64,000 nucleotides of DNA from Anaerolineaceae bacterium UBA3924 (GCA_002385985.1 DGEO01000037.1:16187-80186), one strand, 5' to 3'. Positions 10,547 through 19,646 are shown, numbered from the stretch's first letter. Program-made: numbers and translations. Notes: a model not told the origin generated them from the sequence alone.

Positions 10547-11503
10547 TCAGCGCGCCTTCTCCATCACATGGTCCACCAGAAAGCGAACCGCTTCCTCCTG
10601 CTGTCTACCCACCTGATGGAAGTAGATATGCGTGAATCCGGCTCGCCGGTACTCCTCAAACGCCTCCAGATACGGTCCGGGGTCCGGCCCCATGGGGAAC
10701 TCGCCGCGAATATCTTCCTTCTTCAGCAGCTTGATTACCTGCTCGAAGTGATCCGGGGTGGGCAGGTCCGCTTTCAGCGCGCCGGGTACCAGCGTGGTCG
10801 GCCACCACTGGAAGGCGGTGTCCAGCGCTTCCTCCTCGGTCTCCGCCCAGCACATGGTGATCTTCCCCACCACCGGCTTGCCCTTACCGCCGTTCTCCGT
10901 GAACGCCCGGATCAACTCTTCGTCAGGGGATGTGCAGATCAGCCCGTCACTCAGCACGCCGGCCATGGCCGCGGTTTTCTCACCGGACGCTGCGACGAAG
11001 ATGGGCGGCAGCTGCTCCGGCAGGGTATAGATGCGGGCATTTTCAACGGTGTAAAACTCTCCCCAGTAGCTGGCCTCGTTTCCTTCCCACAGCAGGCGGA
11101 TGATCTCAACGGCCTCCTCCAGCATATCCAGGCGGAGCGCTGCCGGCGGCCAGGGGTCTCCCAGAATATGCTCGTTTAGCGCTTCGCCCGTACCCAGCCC
11201 CAGGAAGAAACGGCCTTCCATCATGGCTCCGGCGGTTGCCGCTGCCTGGGCGATCACCGCCGGGTGGATTCTCACCGTCGGGCAGGTGACCCCGGTCCCG
11301 ACCATGATGCCCTCCGTCGCCTGGGCGATTCCACCCAGCACCGACCAGACAAAGGGCGAGTGCCCGGTGAAGCTGATCCAGGGGTGATAGTGGTCCGAAA
11401 TAGACACAAACTCAAACCCGGCGTCCTCGGCCATCCTGGCGTACCTCACCAGGTCGTTGGGATGGTGCTCCTCCGCCGACAGCGCATACCCGATCATCGT
11501 CAT
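10547..11503 (-). CDS. F420-dependent-type LLM class oxidoreductase
   Basis: 318 residues in the bacterial luciferase-like TIM-barrel family, closest in look to the TIGR03557/F420-dependent glucose-6-phosphate dehydrogenase group. The N-terminal GYALSAEEHHPNDLVRYARMAE, the SISDHYHPW segment and FLGLGTGEALNEHILG are family hallmarks. F420 use is inferred from the family and not shown by any F420 biosynthesis gene here; FMN remains possible. It precedes the ribokinase-like gene in the same direction with a 54-base gap. Confidence 0.83.
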   Translation of the reverse strand: MTMIGYALSAEEHHPNDLVRYARMAEDAGFEFVSISDHYHPWISFTGHSPFVWSVLGGIAQATEGIMVGTGVTCPTVRIHPAVIAQAAATAGAMMEGRFFLGLGTGEALNEHILGDPWPPAALRLDMLEEAVEIIRLLWEGNEASYWGEFYTVENARIYTLPEQLPPIFVAASGEKTAAMAGVLSDGLICTSPDEELIRAFTENGGKGKPVVGKITMCWAETEEEALDTAFQWWPTTLVPGALKADLPTPDHFEQVIKLLKKEDIRGEFPMGPDPGPYLEAFEEYRRAGFTHIYFHQVGRQQEEAVRFLVDHVMEKAR

Positions 11504-11795
11504 TTATCCCCTCCTATGGGCCGGATTTTGGACCGGCCTAGTCTGCTGCCAGTCATCAATTCAGCGTAGGCCGGTTGCCGCCGCTCCACAATCAGGATTT
11601 TCCCTCAGGCCGCGTAGGAGAGTTCCTAGACCGGATCTGGTTCTTCCTCTCCTGTCAGACCGGCCGGTATTATCAGTTGGCCAGCTTTACAATACCGTAA
11701 TTTTTACTCTTTTTATCTATTATCTGGATATATTTCGTGAGATTTTTGATATACTATAACGCGTACCCCTTAACAGGATTAAGTGAAGAAATCCG
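11504..11795. other. intergenic region before ftsH
   Basis: Roughly 290 bases with no gene. The right half is AT-rich and contains a possible -10 (TATACT at 11750-11755, followed by a TATAAC) for rightward transcription, but no convincing -35. Nothing else was recognised. Confidence 0.4.
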
Positions 11796-11833
11796 ACAGG
11801 CTCTCTCCGAGAGGTGGACTGCGCCTGTTTTTT
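11796..11833 (+). terminator. leader hairpin with T tract before ftsH (possible attenuator)
   Basis: ACAGGC at 11796-11801 pairs with GCCTGT at 11823-11828, enclosing an inner CTCTC/GAGAG stem. Six T residues lie at 11828-11833. It has the form of an intrinsic terminator but sits 13 bases upstream of the ftsH start and downstream of the putative promoter. Confidence 0.55.
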
Positions 11834-11846
11834 GCAGGTAAGGAAC

Positions 11847-13670
11847 ATGAAGAAAAATAACCGTCCGCTCAACAATTCCCTCATCGAAAACAAATTACTG
11901 CGCATTGCCATCCTGGTCGCGGCCCTCATCATCACCGGTGTCGCCCTCTGGCTGCCGACCTTCACCACCCCCAAACCCATCACCCTGACCGACCTGGCCA
12001 ACGACATCCGCGCCGGTGAAGTGGTCACCATCCAGGACACCACCGAGACCGGTGAACTGCTGATCACCTACCGGGACGGCAGCACCGAGAAGAGCATGCG
12101 CGACACCGCCTCCTCGCTTTTGGAGCAGCTCAATCATCTGGGCCTCGAAGGCGAGCATCTTTCTGCTATCAAGCTGGAGTTCGTCCGCAGCAAAGGACTG
12201 ATCGCCAGCCGCACCCTGAGCACCGTGATCAGCCTGGCCATGGTGGGTGTGATGGGCTTCGTCGCCCTGCGCGTACTGAACAAAGGCCCCATGGGCGAAA
12301 AGAAGTTCACCGAAGGCGAGATACCCGATTTGAACTTCTCCGACGTCGCCGGGATGGAAGAAAACATCCAGGAGATCCAGGACATTGTCACCTTTCTGAA
12401 GGAAGGCAATAAGTACGCCGACATGGGCGCGAAGATGCCCCGCGGCATCCTGCTGGTCGGTGATCCGGGCACCGGCAAGACCCTGCTGGCAAAAGCCCTG
12501 GCCGGTGAAGCCCGTGTGCCCTTCTTCGCCATGTCCGGTTCCGAGTTCGTTGAGGTCTTCGTCGGCGTCGGCGCCAGCCGCATCCGCTCGCTGTTCAAGA
12601 AAGCCCGTGCCAAGGCCCCCTGCATCATCTTCATCGACGAAATTGACGCAGTCGGGCGCGAGCGTCACGGCTCAGGCGGCGGCGCTGAAGCGGAACAGGA
12701 CCAGACACTCAACCAGCTGCTGGTCGAAATGGACGGCTTCGGTTCACAGGAAGGCATCATCGTGCTGGCAGCGACCAACCGCGTCGACGTGCTCGACCCG
12801 GCGCTGCTGCGCCCCGGCCGCTTCGACCGCCGCATCACCGTCGGCCGCCCGGATGTGAAGGGCCGCGAAGAAATCCTCAAGGTGCACGTGCAGGGCAAGA
12901 AGCTGGCCGCTGACGTGGACCTGATGAACGTGGCCAAGGCCACCCCCGGTCTGGTGGGTGCGGACCTGGCCAACATCGTCAACGAGGCCGCCATTCTGGC
13001 CGTGCGCAATAACCACCTGGCGATCACCATGCAGGACTTCGAAGAAGCCGTGGAAAAGAACATCGCCGGCGGCGTGCAGCGCAAGAACCGGGTGATGAGC
13101 GATGAAGAGCGCCGCATCGTGGCCTACCACGAGGCCGGCCATGCGGTCGCTATCCACGAAACGCGCCTGTCGGACCCGGTCTACAAGATCACCATCATCC
13201 CGCGAGGGCAGGCCGGCGGGTACACCATGTCGCTGCCCGAGCAGGACACGATGTTGATGTCCAAGAACAAAATCCTGGCGCGCATCATCGGCCTGATGGG
13301 CGGGCGTGCCGCGGAGGAGATTTTCTTCCAGGACATCACCAGCGGCGCCTCGAATGACCTGCAGATGGCCACACAGCTGGCCGAGGAGATGGTCATGCGC
13401 CTGGGTATGGACTCCGCCACCGGGCTGCGGGTGTTCCCGCAGCCGCAGGGTTACGCCGCCCTCGCCGCGCCCCGCACCGCGCAGAAGACCTTCGAATCCA
13501 TAGACGAGTCGGTCAAGAACATTCTGGACTCCTGCTATGAGGAGGCGAAGAATATCATCTCCACCCGGCGGAATGCCGTCGAGCGCGTCGCCGACGAACT
13601 GCTGGAGGTCGAGACCATTAACCGCGAACGCTTCCTGGAGCTGATGGAAGCCGAACCGGTCCTGGCCTGA
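11847..13670 (+). CDS. ftsH: ATP-dependent zinc metalloprotease FtsH
   Basis: 607-residue membrane-anchored AAA+ protease for quality control and regulated turnover of membrane and soluble proteins. TM1 is at about residues 22-42, followed by an extracytoplasmic domain, TM2 at about 124-145, the AAA module with Walker A GDPGTGKT and Walker [13 protein letters not shown], and an M41 peptidase domain. Zinc ligands are His428 and His432 of HEAGH, with the third acidic ligand in [14 protein letters not shown] at 11847 was preferred over an in-frame ATG at 11814 because the latter falls inside the leader hairpin and would add residues without similarity to the family start. Confidence 0.96.
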   Translation: MKKNNRPLNNSLIENKLLRIAILVAALIITGVALWLPTFTTPKPITLTDLANDIRAGEVVTIQDTTETGELLITYRDGSTEKSMRDTASSLLEQLNHLGLEGEHLSAIKLEFVRSKGLIASRTLSTVISLAMVGVMGFVALRVLNKGPMGEKKFTEGEIPDLNFSDVAGMEENIQEIQDIVTFLKEGNKYADMGAKMPRGILLVGDPGTGKTLLAKALAGEARVPFFAMSGSEFVEVFVGVGASRIRSLFKKARAKAPCIIFIDEIDAVGRERHGSGGGAEAEQDQTLNQLLVEMDGFGSQEGIIVLAATNRVDVLDPALLRPGRFDRRITVGRPDVKGREEILKVHVQGKKLAADVDLMNVAKATPGLVGADLANIVNEAAILAVRNNHLAITMQDFEEAVEKNIAGGVQRKNRVMSDEERRIVAYHEAGHAVAIHETRLSDPVYKITIIPRGQAGGYTMSLPEQDTMLMSKNKILARIIGLMGGRAAEEIFFQDITSGASNDLQMATQLAEEMVMRLGMDSATGLRVFPQPQGYAALAAPRTAQKTFESIDESVKNILDSCYEEAKNIISTRRNAVERVADELLEVETINRERFLELMEAEPVLA

Positions 13671-13690
13671 GACGACTGGATGGAAATATC

Positions 13691-13720
13691 AACCGCCCGA
13701 GAATATCTCGGGCGGTTTTC
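13691..13720 (+). terminator. intrinsic terminator after ftsH
   Basis: An 11-bp perfect stem AACCGCCCGAG/CTCGGGCGGTT with a 5-base loop is followed by TTTTC. It lies 20 bases after the ftsH stop and may also serve the leftward gerW gene. Confidence 0.85.
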
Positions 13721-13743
13721 ATTCCCTGCCCAGAGCTATCCAG

Positions 13744-14178
13744 CTATCCGAGCGACCTGCGGGAAAAGCGGCGCATGCGCATCGTGGTAATGGCGATGGC
13801 GCCCCAGGCGGTCAGCAGGGCCAGCCCGATTTTGGTGGCGTCCAGGACCGGCGTCACCTGCACCCCATCCCGGCCGATGGAGATCACCGCCACGGGCCGG
13901 CCATAGGAATAACCGCCGCCCCCACCGCCGGCACCTTCACCGCCCGATCCGGGCTTGCCATCTTCCCCGGCCGGTTCCTCACCGCTGCCTGCGCCCAGGC
14001 CCATGCCCATCCCGGTGACGATCTCCTTGGCGGTGATGGCGATGTAGCCTTCCGCCTCCACCGGCTCGCTGAACACCGCGCCGGGGCGGGCAATATCAAA
14101 CAACCGGCCAATTGTGTCCGTAATGCGCTGGCTGACGATATCCAGCGGCCTCTGTTCATTTCCCATTCCCGATTCCAT
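13744..14178 (-). CDS. GerW (YtfJ)-family protein
   Basis: 144 residues. The N-terminal helix, the GAVFSEPVEAEGYIAITAKE strand region and a Gly-rich central loop, then GRPVAVISIGRDGVQVTPVLD, match the GerW/YtfJ family. In Bacillus that protein is a spore component, but homologues occur widely in non-sporulating bacteria with unknown role. The C-terminus carries one hydrophobic segment (IGLALLTAWGAIAITT) and a basic tail, so it is probably membrane-tethered. ATG at 14178 has SD AAGGAGGAAG; the longer in-frame start has none. It begins 2 bases after the end of the upstream small membrane gene. Confidence 0.85.
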   Translation of the reverse strand: MESGMGNEQRPLDIVSQRITDTIGRLFDIARPGAVFSEPVEAEGYIAITAKEIVTGMGMGLGAGSGEEPAGEDGKPGSGGEGAGGGGGGYSYGRPVAVISIGRDGVQVTPVLDATKIGLALLTAWGAIAITTMRMRRFSRRSLG

Positions 14179-14180
14179 CG

Positions 14181-14453
14181 TCACTTCCTCCTTGACAGAA
14201 TTCCACCCAGCAGGAACACCAGGGCGGCAAAGCCTGCTGCTCCCCACACAATCCAGCGGGTGACGTCAACAATGGGGATGCGTTCTGTAGTTCCGCCGCG
14301 ATCCACGACCACCGCCAAGGGCCGGTTCCACACCAGCCCTCCGTTCGGCCAGCGGATGGTCAGGCTTCTGGATTCCGGGGTGATGCGGATGCCGTCCTTT
14401 TCAATCACCTCCCCCTGTTCCGTGGACCAGTGCAGTCGATCCTGAGCCTGCAT
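14181..14453 (-). CDS. small C-terminally anchored membrane protein, GerW partner
   Basis: 90 residues, no recognised family. A soluble N-terminal part of about 60 residues contains a beta-rich stretch (GIRITPESRSLTIRWPNGG), followed by one transmembrane helix (WIVWGAAGFAALVFLLGG) and a short basic end. ATG at 14453 has SD AAGGAGAG. It is co-transcribed with gerW, separated by 2 bases, which suggests the two proteins work together at the membrane. Confidence 0.72.
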   Translation of the reverse strand: MQAQDRLHWSTEQGEVIEKDGIRITPESRSLTIRWPNGGLVWNRPLAVVVDRGGTTERIPIVDVTRWIVWGAAGFAALVFLLGGILSRRK

Positions 14454-14689
14454 GCCACTCTCCTTTACTCCCTGTTCCCATGAGGTCGATCGTCCGCCGC
14501 CTTCATTATGACATGATTTATCAACGATAGTGCAGCGAAAAACCTCCGGACTGGAGGAAAACGATTCCGAATTTCTACTACACTTATTTAGGAGGGAGTA
14601 GTCATTCATCCAGAGCCCCGCACACCACCTCGGGGATATTCGAATAATGTCTTAAATGAACGCAATTATCTGTAGACGAAAGGAACCCT

Positions 14690-16153
14690 ATGGACAGCAC
14701 AGAGCGAACCTGTGATATCGGAATGATCGGTCTGGCGGTCATGGGCCAGAACCTGGCGCTGAACATGGCCGACCACGATTTTCGCGTCTGCGTGTATAAC
14801 CGCACGCAGGACGTCACCGATGACTTTGTCCAGGGCGCTGGCAGCCACCCGAACATCCGCGGCGCGCACACGCTGGAAGGGCTGGTCACCACGCTGAAAC
14901 CGCCCCGGCGGGTGATGATGATGATCAAGGCCGGCAGTCCGGTGGACGAGATGATCGAACAGCTGCTGCCGCTGCTCAGTCCCGGCGACATCCTCATCGA
15001 CGGCGGCAACTCGCATTTCCTCGACACCATCCGCCGCACCAGGCTGGTCGAGGAGCGCGGCCTGCGCTACATCGGAACCGGCATCTCCGGCGGCGAAGAA
15101 GGCGCCCGCCACGGGCCGTCCATCATGCCCGGCGGCTCGCCGGACGCCTGGCCGCATGTCAAAGACATCTTCCAGAGCATCGCCGCAAAGGTGGAGGACG
15201 GCACGCCCGCCTGCGATTGGGTCGGCAGCGACGGCGCGGGACACTTCGTCAAGATGGTGCACAACGGGATCGAGTACGGCGACATGCAGCTGATCGCCGA
15301 GTCTTACCATCTGATGCGCAGCCTGCTCAACCTCTCCTACCCTGACATGCACCGTGTGTTCTCGGAATGGAACCGGGATAAACTGAACTCGTACCTGATT
15401 GAGATCACCGCCGATATCATGGCCTTCAAGGACGATGACGGCGAGCCGCTGATTGAGAAGATCCTGGACTCCGCCGGCCAGAAAGGCACCGGCCGCTGGG
15501 CCTCGATCAGCGCTCTGGACACTGGCACGCCGCTGACGCTGATCACCGAGGCGGTTCAGGCGCGCTCGCTTTCGGCTCTCAAGGACGAGCGAGTGGCCGC
15601 ATCAAAACGCATCACCGGCCCGCAGCCCGATCAGATCCCGGACGCTGATTCCTTCCTGTCCGACCTGTTCGACGCGCTGTACGCCGCCAAGATCATTTCC
15701 TACACGCAGGGGTTCATGCTCATGCGGGCTGCAGCCGGGGATTACAGCTGGGATCTGGACTACGGCTCCATCGCGCATCTGTGGCGTGCCGGATGCATCA
15801 TCCGCTCGGCCTTCCTGAAGGAAATTGAGGCCGCCTATCAACGAGACCCCGGCCTGTCCAACCTGCTGCTGGACCCCTACTTCAATGCCGAGATCGCACA
15901 GGCGCAGCCGGGCTGGCGGCGTGTGGTCTCTGCGGCGGTTCTGCACGGCATACCCGTGCCCGCCATGGCCAGTGCGCTGACCTTCCTGGATGGCTACCGC
16001 TCGGCACGCCTCCCGGCCAACCTGATCCAGGCTCAGCGGGATTATTTCGGCGCGCACACCTACGAGCGGATCGACCGGCCAGCCAACACCTATTTCCACA
16101 CCGACTGGACCGGTCACGGCGGGGAGATCACTGCCGGTTCCTACCAGGCCTGA
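14690..16153 (+). CDS. gnd: 6-phosphogluconate dehydrogenase, decarboxylating
   Basis: 487 residues; oxidative pentose phosphate pathway enzyme converting 6-phosphogluconate to ribulose-5-phosphate and CO2 with NADP+. The nucleotide-binding motif GLAVMGQNLALN is at the N-terminus, followed by DGGNSHFLDT and the substrate signature GISGGEEGARHGPSIMPGG. The catalytic region has KMVHNGIEYGDMQLIAE with Lys and Glu in place. Full length of the long (GndA-type) form. No other pentose phosphate genes are adjacent. Confidence 0.96.
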   Translation: MDSTERTCDIGMIGLAVMGQNLALNMADHDFRVCVYNRTQDVTDDFVQGAGSHPNIRGAHTLEGLVTTLKPPRRVMMMIKAGSPVDEMIEQLLPLLSPGDILIDGGNSHFLDTIRRTRLVEERGLRYIGTGISGGEEGARHGPSIMPGGSPDAWPHVKDIFQSIAAKVEDGTPACDWVGSDGAGHFVKMVHNGIEYGDMQLIAESYHLMRSLLNLSYPDMHRVFSEWNRDKLNSYLIEITADIMAFKDDDGEPLIEKILDSAGQKGTGRWASISALDTGTPLTLITEAVQARSLSALKDERVAASKRITGPQPDQIPDADSFLSDLFDALYAAKIISYTQGFMLMRAAAGDYSWDLDYGSIAHLWRAGCIIRSAFLKEIEAAYQRDPGLSNLLLDPYFNAEIAQAQPGWRRVVSAAVLHGIPVPAMASALTFLDGYRSARLPANLIQAQRDYFGAHTYERIDRPANTYFHTDWTGHGGEITAGSYQA

Positions 16154-16212
16154 GCAGGATCTAAAGCCCCTTCCAGCCAGGCCAGACACCTCACCTAGGA
16201 CCCACCTTCCCC

Positions 16213-16872
16213 ATGAAAACCCTCACCGTTCGTCCCTACCAGCCCTCCGACTGCGAAGCCGTCCACCGCATTGCCGCGGACACGGCTTTCTTCGGCGCGC
16301 CCATTGAACGCTACCTGGACGACCGCCGCCTGTTCACCGACTACTTCTACGCCTACTACACCGACTACGAACCGGAGCACAGCTGGGTAGCGGTTGACAG
16401 CGAAACCGGCGAGGTGGCCGGGTTCCTGACCGGGTGCGTCGATACGCAGCGCAAGGAGGAGGTCCAGCGCCGGCAGGTGACCCCCGCGGTGCTGCGCCGG
16501 CTGCTCCGCGGCCATTACCGCTTGGGTATCAAGACCTTCCGCTACCTCAACCGCCTGTTCTGGTCAGACCGGCGCAGAGAATGGCCTGAGGTAGACCTCT
16601 CCTCTCATCCTGCTCACCTGCACATCAACCTTTGCGAAGCCTACCGGGGAATGGGCGCCGGGCGCATGCTGATGCAGTGCTATCTGTCTCAGCTGCGGGA
16701 GCTGGGCGTGCCGGGTGTGCACCTGGGCACCACCGACCAGAACAAAGCCGCCTGCCGCCTTTACGAGAAGACCGGCTTTCAGCTGCTGGGCGAACGGCCG
16801 ACCAGGGTCTGGGAGGGCATCATCGCAGAACCGGTTCGCTACCGGGTGTACGGGATGATACTGGTCGGGTAA
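16213..16872 (+). CDS. GNAT-family N-acetyltransferase
   Basis: 219 residues. It opens with the usual first strand-helix (VRPYQPSDCEAVHRIAADT). The acetyl-CoA pyrophosphate loop is seen as AYRGMGAGRMLM and the last part has the conserved KAACRLYEKTGFQLLG. About 60 residues are inserted between strands 3 and 4 (a basic RYLNRLFWSDRRREWPE stretch), as in some protein or small-molecule acetyltransferases of 200-230 residues. The substrate is unknown. It lies 59 bases after gnd in the same direction. Confidence 0.85.
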   Translation: MKTLTVRPYQPSDCEAVHRIAADTAFFGAPIERYLDDRRLFTDYFYAYYTDYEPEHSWVAVDSETGEVAGFLTGCVDTQRKEEVQRRQVTPAVLRRLLRGHYRLGIKTFRYLNRLFWSDRRREWPEVDLSSHPAHLHINLCEAYRGMGAGRMLMQCYLSQLRELGVPGVHLGTTDQNKAACRLYEKTGFQLLGERPTRVWEGIIAEPVRYRVYGMILVG

Positions 16873-17225
16873 GGGCCAGTCTGTCCAGGGATATATAGGA
16901 AAAACCTTAAAATTTGTCGAAATTTCTTGCCTGTCTTAATGTTTTTTGATAATATGGTAATGATCTGATGATTCAGCAGCCGGCCAGCGGACTTTCACAG
17001 GGGGGCGTACATCAATCCGCACAGGCCAGGCATTCCGTTTGAGCAGGTTCGCGGCGAACCGTCCAACCCTGCGGCAGGATAATCAATCACTTCAGTCACG
17101 GTCATCGGAAACGGACATCCGGTTACCACCGGTTTCCGGTATTTGATGATTACTTCGCTAATAGGATCGTGTTTTTCCAGGTACATTCGGCCCGGTATGT
17201 TACATGGTAATGAAAGGAGACAGCA
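16873..17225 (+). other. intergenic region / long leader of a small gene
   Basis: About 350 bases. An AT-rich block at 16900-16960 contains a possible promoter (TTGCCT at 16927-16932 and GATAAT at 16948-16953). Downstream is a GC-richer stretch with a 6-bp hairpin GGTTCG/CGAACC near 17047-17061 and partial CCGG repeats. No tRNA, known riboswitch or convincing gene was found. It would form a leader of about 260 nt for the 55-codon gene at 17226. Confidence 0.45.
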
Positions 17226-17393
17226 ATGAAGAAAAGCAGGTACGCATTCTTGATCGAAGATCTGGTCCTCGAAGACGACTGCGAAAAGCCGGAAATCTTG
17301 TCCGGCCGCAAAGAAAGCGAGCGTATCAGGATCCATATCGATAAGGAAACCGAAGAAGAGCTCTTTCATGATCAGATTGCCACCGGCGGCTAG
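17226..17393 (+). CDS. small acidic protein of 55 residues
   Basis: No family recognised. The reading frame starts ATG AAG AAA AGC behind a very good Shine-Dalgarno (AAAGGAGA, 6 bases spacing) and ends TAG at 17391. It is rich in Glu, Asp, Lys and Arg, with a single Cys, no transmembrane segment, and a likely helical C-terminal half (ESERIRIHIDKETEEELF). A strong intrinsic terminator follows 45 bases later, so it appears to be an independent transcription unit. The overlapping leftward frame has no ribosome-binding site. Confidence 0.6.
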   Translation: MKKSRYAFLIEDLVLEDDCEKPEILSGRKESERIRIHIDKETEEELFHDQIATGG

Positions 17394-17437
17394 CCGGGTG
17401 CAGCATCCGGCACCTTCTTAGCTAACCTCGATTTGAA

Positions 17438-17470
17438 CCGCCTGGCGAAATGCCAGGCGGATTGTCTTAT
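17438..17470 (+). terminator. intrinsic terminator after the 55-codon gene
   Basis: A 9-bp perfect stem CCGCCTGGC/GCCAGGCGG with loop GAAAT is followed by ATTGTCTTAT. Confidence 0.7.
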
Positions 17471-17496
17471 CTTCCTGCAGCCGCCAGCGGATCATT

Positions 17497-17502
17497 TATA
17501 AT
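17497..17502 (+). promoter_or_regulatory. -10 element before the thioesterase gene
   Basis: A perfect TATAAT. It overlaps an upstream in-frame ATG at 17501, which therefore cannot be the start of translation if this promoter is used. No clear -35 is visible. Confidence 0.45.
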
Positions 17503-17542
17503 GGACCGGCAGGAGAAAACTCATTATGGATGGGGTGAACGC

Positions 17543-17941
17543 ATGACCATTGAAGTTGGCCTTATAGGAGAACTGGAATACACCGTTGGCGAGCAGAACG
17601 CCGCCTCGCACTTCAATCCTGATCTGCCTTCCGTGCTGGCCACGCCGCAGCTGGTCAGTATGCTGGAACGCACCGCGCATGAAACCATTCAACCGCAGCT
17701 GCCTTCGGAGCAGACCTCGGTCGGTACGCTGGTCAACATCCGTCACCTGGCCGCCACGCCGGTTGGGATGAAAGTGCGCACCCGGGCCGAGCTGCTCGAA
17801 GTCGACCGCCGCCGGCTGCTCTTCCGCGTGGAGGCATGGGACGAGGTGGAAAAGATCGCCGAAGGAGAGCATGAGCGCGCGATCATCGACCGGTCACGGT
17901 TCGAGCAGAGACTGGAAGAAAAGCGCAAAGCTCTGGGGTAA
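17543..17941 (+). CDS. hotdog-fold thioesterase family protein
   Basis: 132 residues resembling the fluoroacetyl-CoA thioesterase (FlK)-like branch of hotdog proteins. The pattern VLATPQLVSMLERTAHETIQPQL (central helix) followed by TSVGTLVNIRHLAATPVGMKVRTRAELLEVD and a final FRVEAWDEVEKIAEGEHER strand set is typical. The Thr/Glu/His catalytic set of FlK is plausibly represented by Thr, Glu and His of the helix and hotdog strands. It likely hydrolyses or binds an acyl-CoA; the substrate is unknown. ATG at 17543 was chosen over 17501, which lies in the -10 element. Confidence 0.75.
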   Translation: MTIEVGLIGELEYTVGEQNAASHFNPDLPSVLATPQLVSMLERTAHETIQPQLPSEQTSVGTLVNIRHLAATPVGMKVRTRAELLEVDRRRLLFRVEAWDEVEKIAEGEHERAIIDRSRFEQRLEEKRKALG

Positions 17942-17943
17942 TT

Positions 17944-17976
17944 AAAAACAGCCGCCTTTGTGGCGGCTGTTTTCTT
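17944..17976. terminator. bidirectional terminator between convergent genes
   Basis: A 10-bp perfect stem AACAGCCGCC/GGCGGCTGTT is flanked by A-rich sequence on the left and T-rich on the right. It can serve both the thioesterase gene and leftward tupA. Confidence 0.85.
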
Positions 17977-18003
17977 AACTTGACTTGAAGAAGTGCTGCT
18001 CTA

Positions 18004-18879
18004 TCAGGAACCCTTCGCATCCCTCCAGGGTTGGGAATCCGGCACAAACAGCGACTGTCCGAACTCCTCCATGCCAAACTCAGCGATTATCTCCTGCGTG
18101 GGTACAGAGATCAGCCAGTCAATGAACTGGTTCGCCAGTTCCGCCTGAATGTGCTCACCCTTGTCAGGGTTGACCGCGATCACGCCGTAGGGATTGAACA
18201 GGCGCTCATCGCCCTCAACCAGAATTTCCAGGTTCAGGTTATCCCGCAGCGCCAGATAGGTGGCCCGATCGCTCAGTGTGTAGGCCTGCTGCTCGGAGGC
18301 CATGTTGAGCACATCGCCCATCCCTTGCCCCACAGACAGATACCAGTCTCCGGCGGGTTCAATTTCAGCCGCTTTCCAGATTGAAAGTTCCTTGGTGTGC
18401 GTGCCGGACTCATCACCGCGGGAGATGAACACGCTGCTCTCGCTGATCTTCCTCATCGCCTCGGCCGCATCCGCCATCCCGCGAATGCCAGCCGGGTCCT
18501 CCGCCGGGCCGACGATGATGAAATCGTTGTACATCACCTCTTCACGGCGAACCCCGTGACCGGCGTCCATAAACTCCAGTTCCCGCGCCCGCGAGTGCAC
18601 CAGCAGCACATCCGCGTTGCCGTCCTGCCCCAGGGCCAGCGCCTGCCCGGTCCCGACGGCAATAACTTCCACTTCCGCCCCGTACTCCTCTTCGAAGATC
18701 GGCAGGATGTAGTCCAGCAGGCCCGAGTCGTCAGTGCTGGTGGTGGTGGCCAGGATCAGCCGCCCGGTCCCAGCCGATGCGGGATTGGCCGGCCCTTCGG
18801 TCGGCTGAGCGGCGGGAGCGGGGGCAGCGCAGGAAACCAGCAGCAGCCCCACAAGCAGAATCCAAAGCGCTTTTTTCAT
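18004..18879 (-). CDS. tupA: tungstate ABC transporter substrate-binding lipoprotein
   Basis: 291 residues. Lipoprotein signal with lipobox LVSC at about residues 13-16, then an Ala/Pro linker. The oxyanion-binding start LATTTSTDDSGLLDYILP and GTGQALALGQDGNADVLLVHS are hallmarks of TupA rather than ModA. ISRGDESGTHTKE and a conserved C-terminal domain complete the fold. It captures tungstate outside the cell for TupB/TupC, fitting an anaerobe with tungsto-enzymes. It is the last gene of the tupBCA operon, 35 bases after tupC. Confidence 0.92.
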   Translation of the reverse strand: MKKALWILLVGLLLVSCAAPAPAAQPTEGPANPASAGTGRLILATTTSTDDSGLLDYILPIFEEEYGAEVEVIAVGTGQALALGQDGNADVLLVHSRARELEFMDAGHGVRREEVMYNDFIIVGPAEDPAGIRGMADAAEAMRKISESSVFISRGDESGTHTKELSIWKAAEIEPAGDWYLSVGQGMGDVLNMASEQQAYTLSDRATYLALRDNLNLEILVEGDERLFNPYGVIAVNPDKGEHIQAELANQFIDWLISVPTQEIIAEFGMEEFGQSLFVPDSQPWRDAKGS

Positions 18880-18914
18880 TTTTCCTCCATGAATGGTATC
18901 CGCCTTGCCGGCGG

Positions 18915-19646
18915 CTAATACACCATGTCACCCTGAATGAAGGCCTGCGTGCGCGGGTCCTGCGGCCAGGTGAAGAAGTCCTCTTTTTCCGCCACTTCGA
19001 CAATGGACCCGTTCAACAGGAAAGCCACCCGGTCCGCCAGACGGCGCGCCTGGAAAATGTTATGCGTGACCAGTACCATGGTGGTACCCTGCTGGCGGTT
19101 GGCCTCGGTAATCACCTCTTCGATCAGGCCCACATGGTACGGGTCCAGATTGGCGGTTGGCTCGTCCAGCAGCAGCACCTCCGGCTGCAGCACCAGCGCA
19201 CGGGCCAGAGCCACCCGCTGGGCTTCACCTCCCGAGAGCGTCCGGGCGCGCTGGTGAACCAGGGGTTTCAGGCCCAGACGATCCAACACGGCCTCAACTT
19301 CCGCCTTTGCGTCCTTGATCCCTCTCAACCGCAGGCCGTAATGCACGTTGTCGACCACACTGCGGTCCAGCAGGCGCGGCTGCTGAAACACAGTGGTCAC
19401 CTTGCGGAGCAGGTTCAGGTCCACCTCACCGTTATTGGGGATGGGCTGGCCTTCAAACTCAATCTGGCCGGCATCCGGCCTTTCGAGGAAGTTGAGCAGC
19501 CGAAGCAGCGTGCTCTTCCCTGCGCCGCTCGGGCCGACCAGCGCCAGGATTCTCCCGGCCTCCACCTCCAGCTGCTCCACCCGCAGGACGCAGCGCTGGC
19601 CGTAGCGCTTTTCCACGCCAGTGAGACGGTAGACCGGGGGCTTCAC
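18915..19646 (-). CDS. tupC: tungstate ABC transporter ATPase
   Basis: 243 residues. Walker A GPSGAGKS, signature LSGGEAQRVALARAL and Walker B LLLDEPTANLD are all canonical. The start is taken as GTG at 19646, which overlaps the tupB stop in a GTGA four-base overlap; a longer open frame upstream lies inside tupB and has no family similarity. It energises tungstate import through TupB. Confidence 0.92.
   Translation of the reverse strand: MKPPVYRLTGVEKRYGQRCVLRVEQLEVEAGRILALVGPSGAGKSTLLRLLNFLERPDAGQIEFEGQPIPNNGEVDLNLLRKVTTVFQQPRLLDRSVVDNVHYGLRLRGIKDAKAEVEAVLDRLGLKPLVHQRARTLSGGEAQRVALARALVLQPEVLLLDEPTANLDPYHVGLIEEVITEANRQQGTTMVLVTHNIFQARRLADRVAFLLNGSIVEVAEKEDFFTWPQDPRTQAFIQGDMVY

Noticed and set aside
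16995..17369. A 124-codon leftward frame in the leader region
   Set aside because: No ribosome-binding site, and it overlaps a small rightward gene that has a strong SD and its own terminator.
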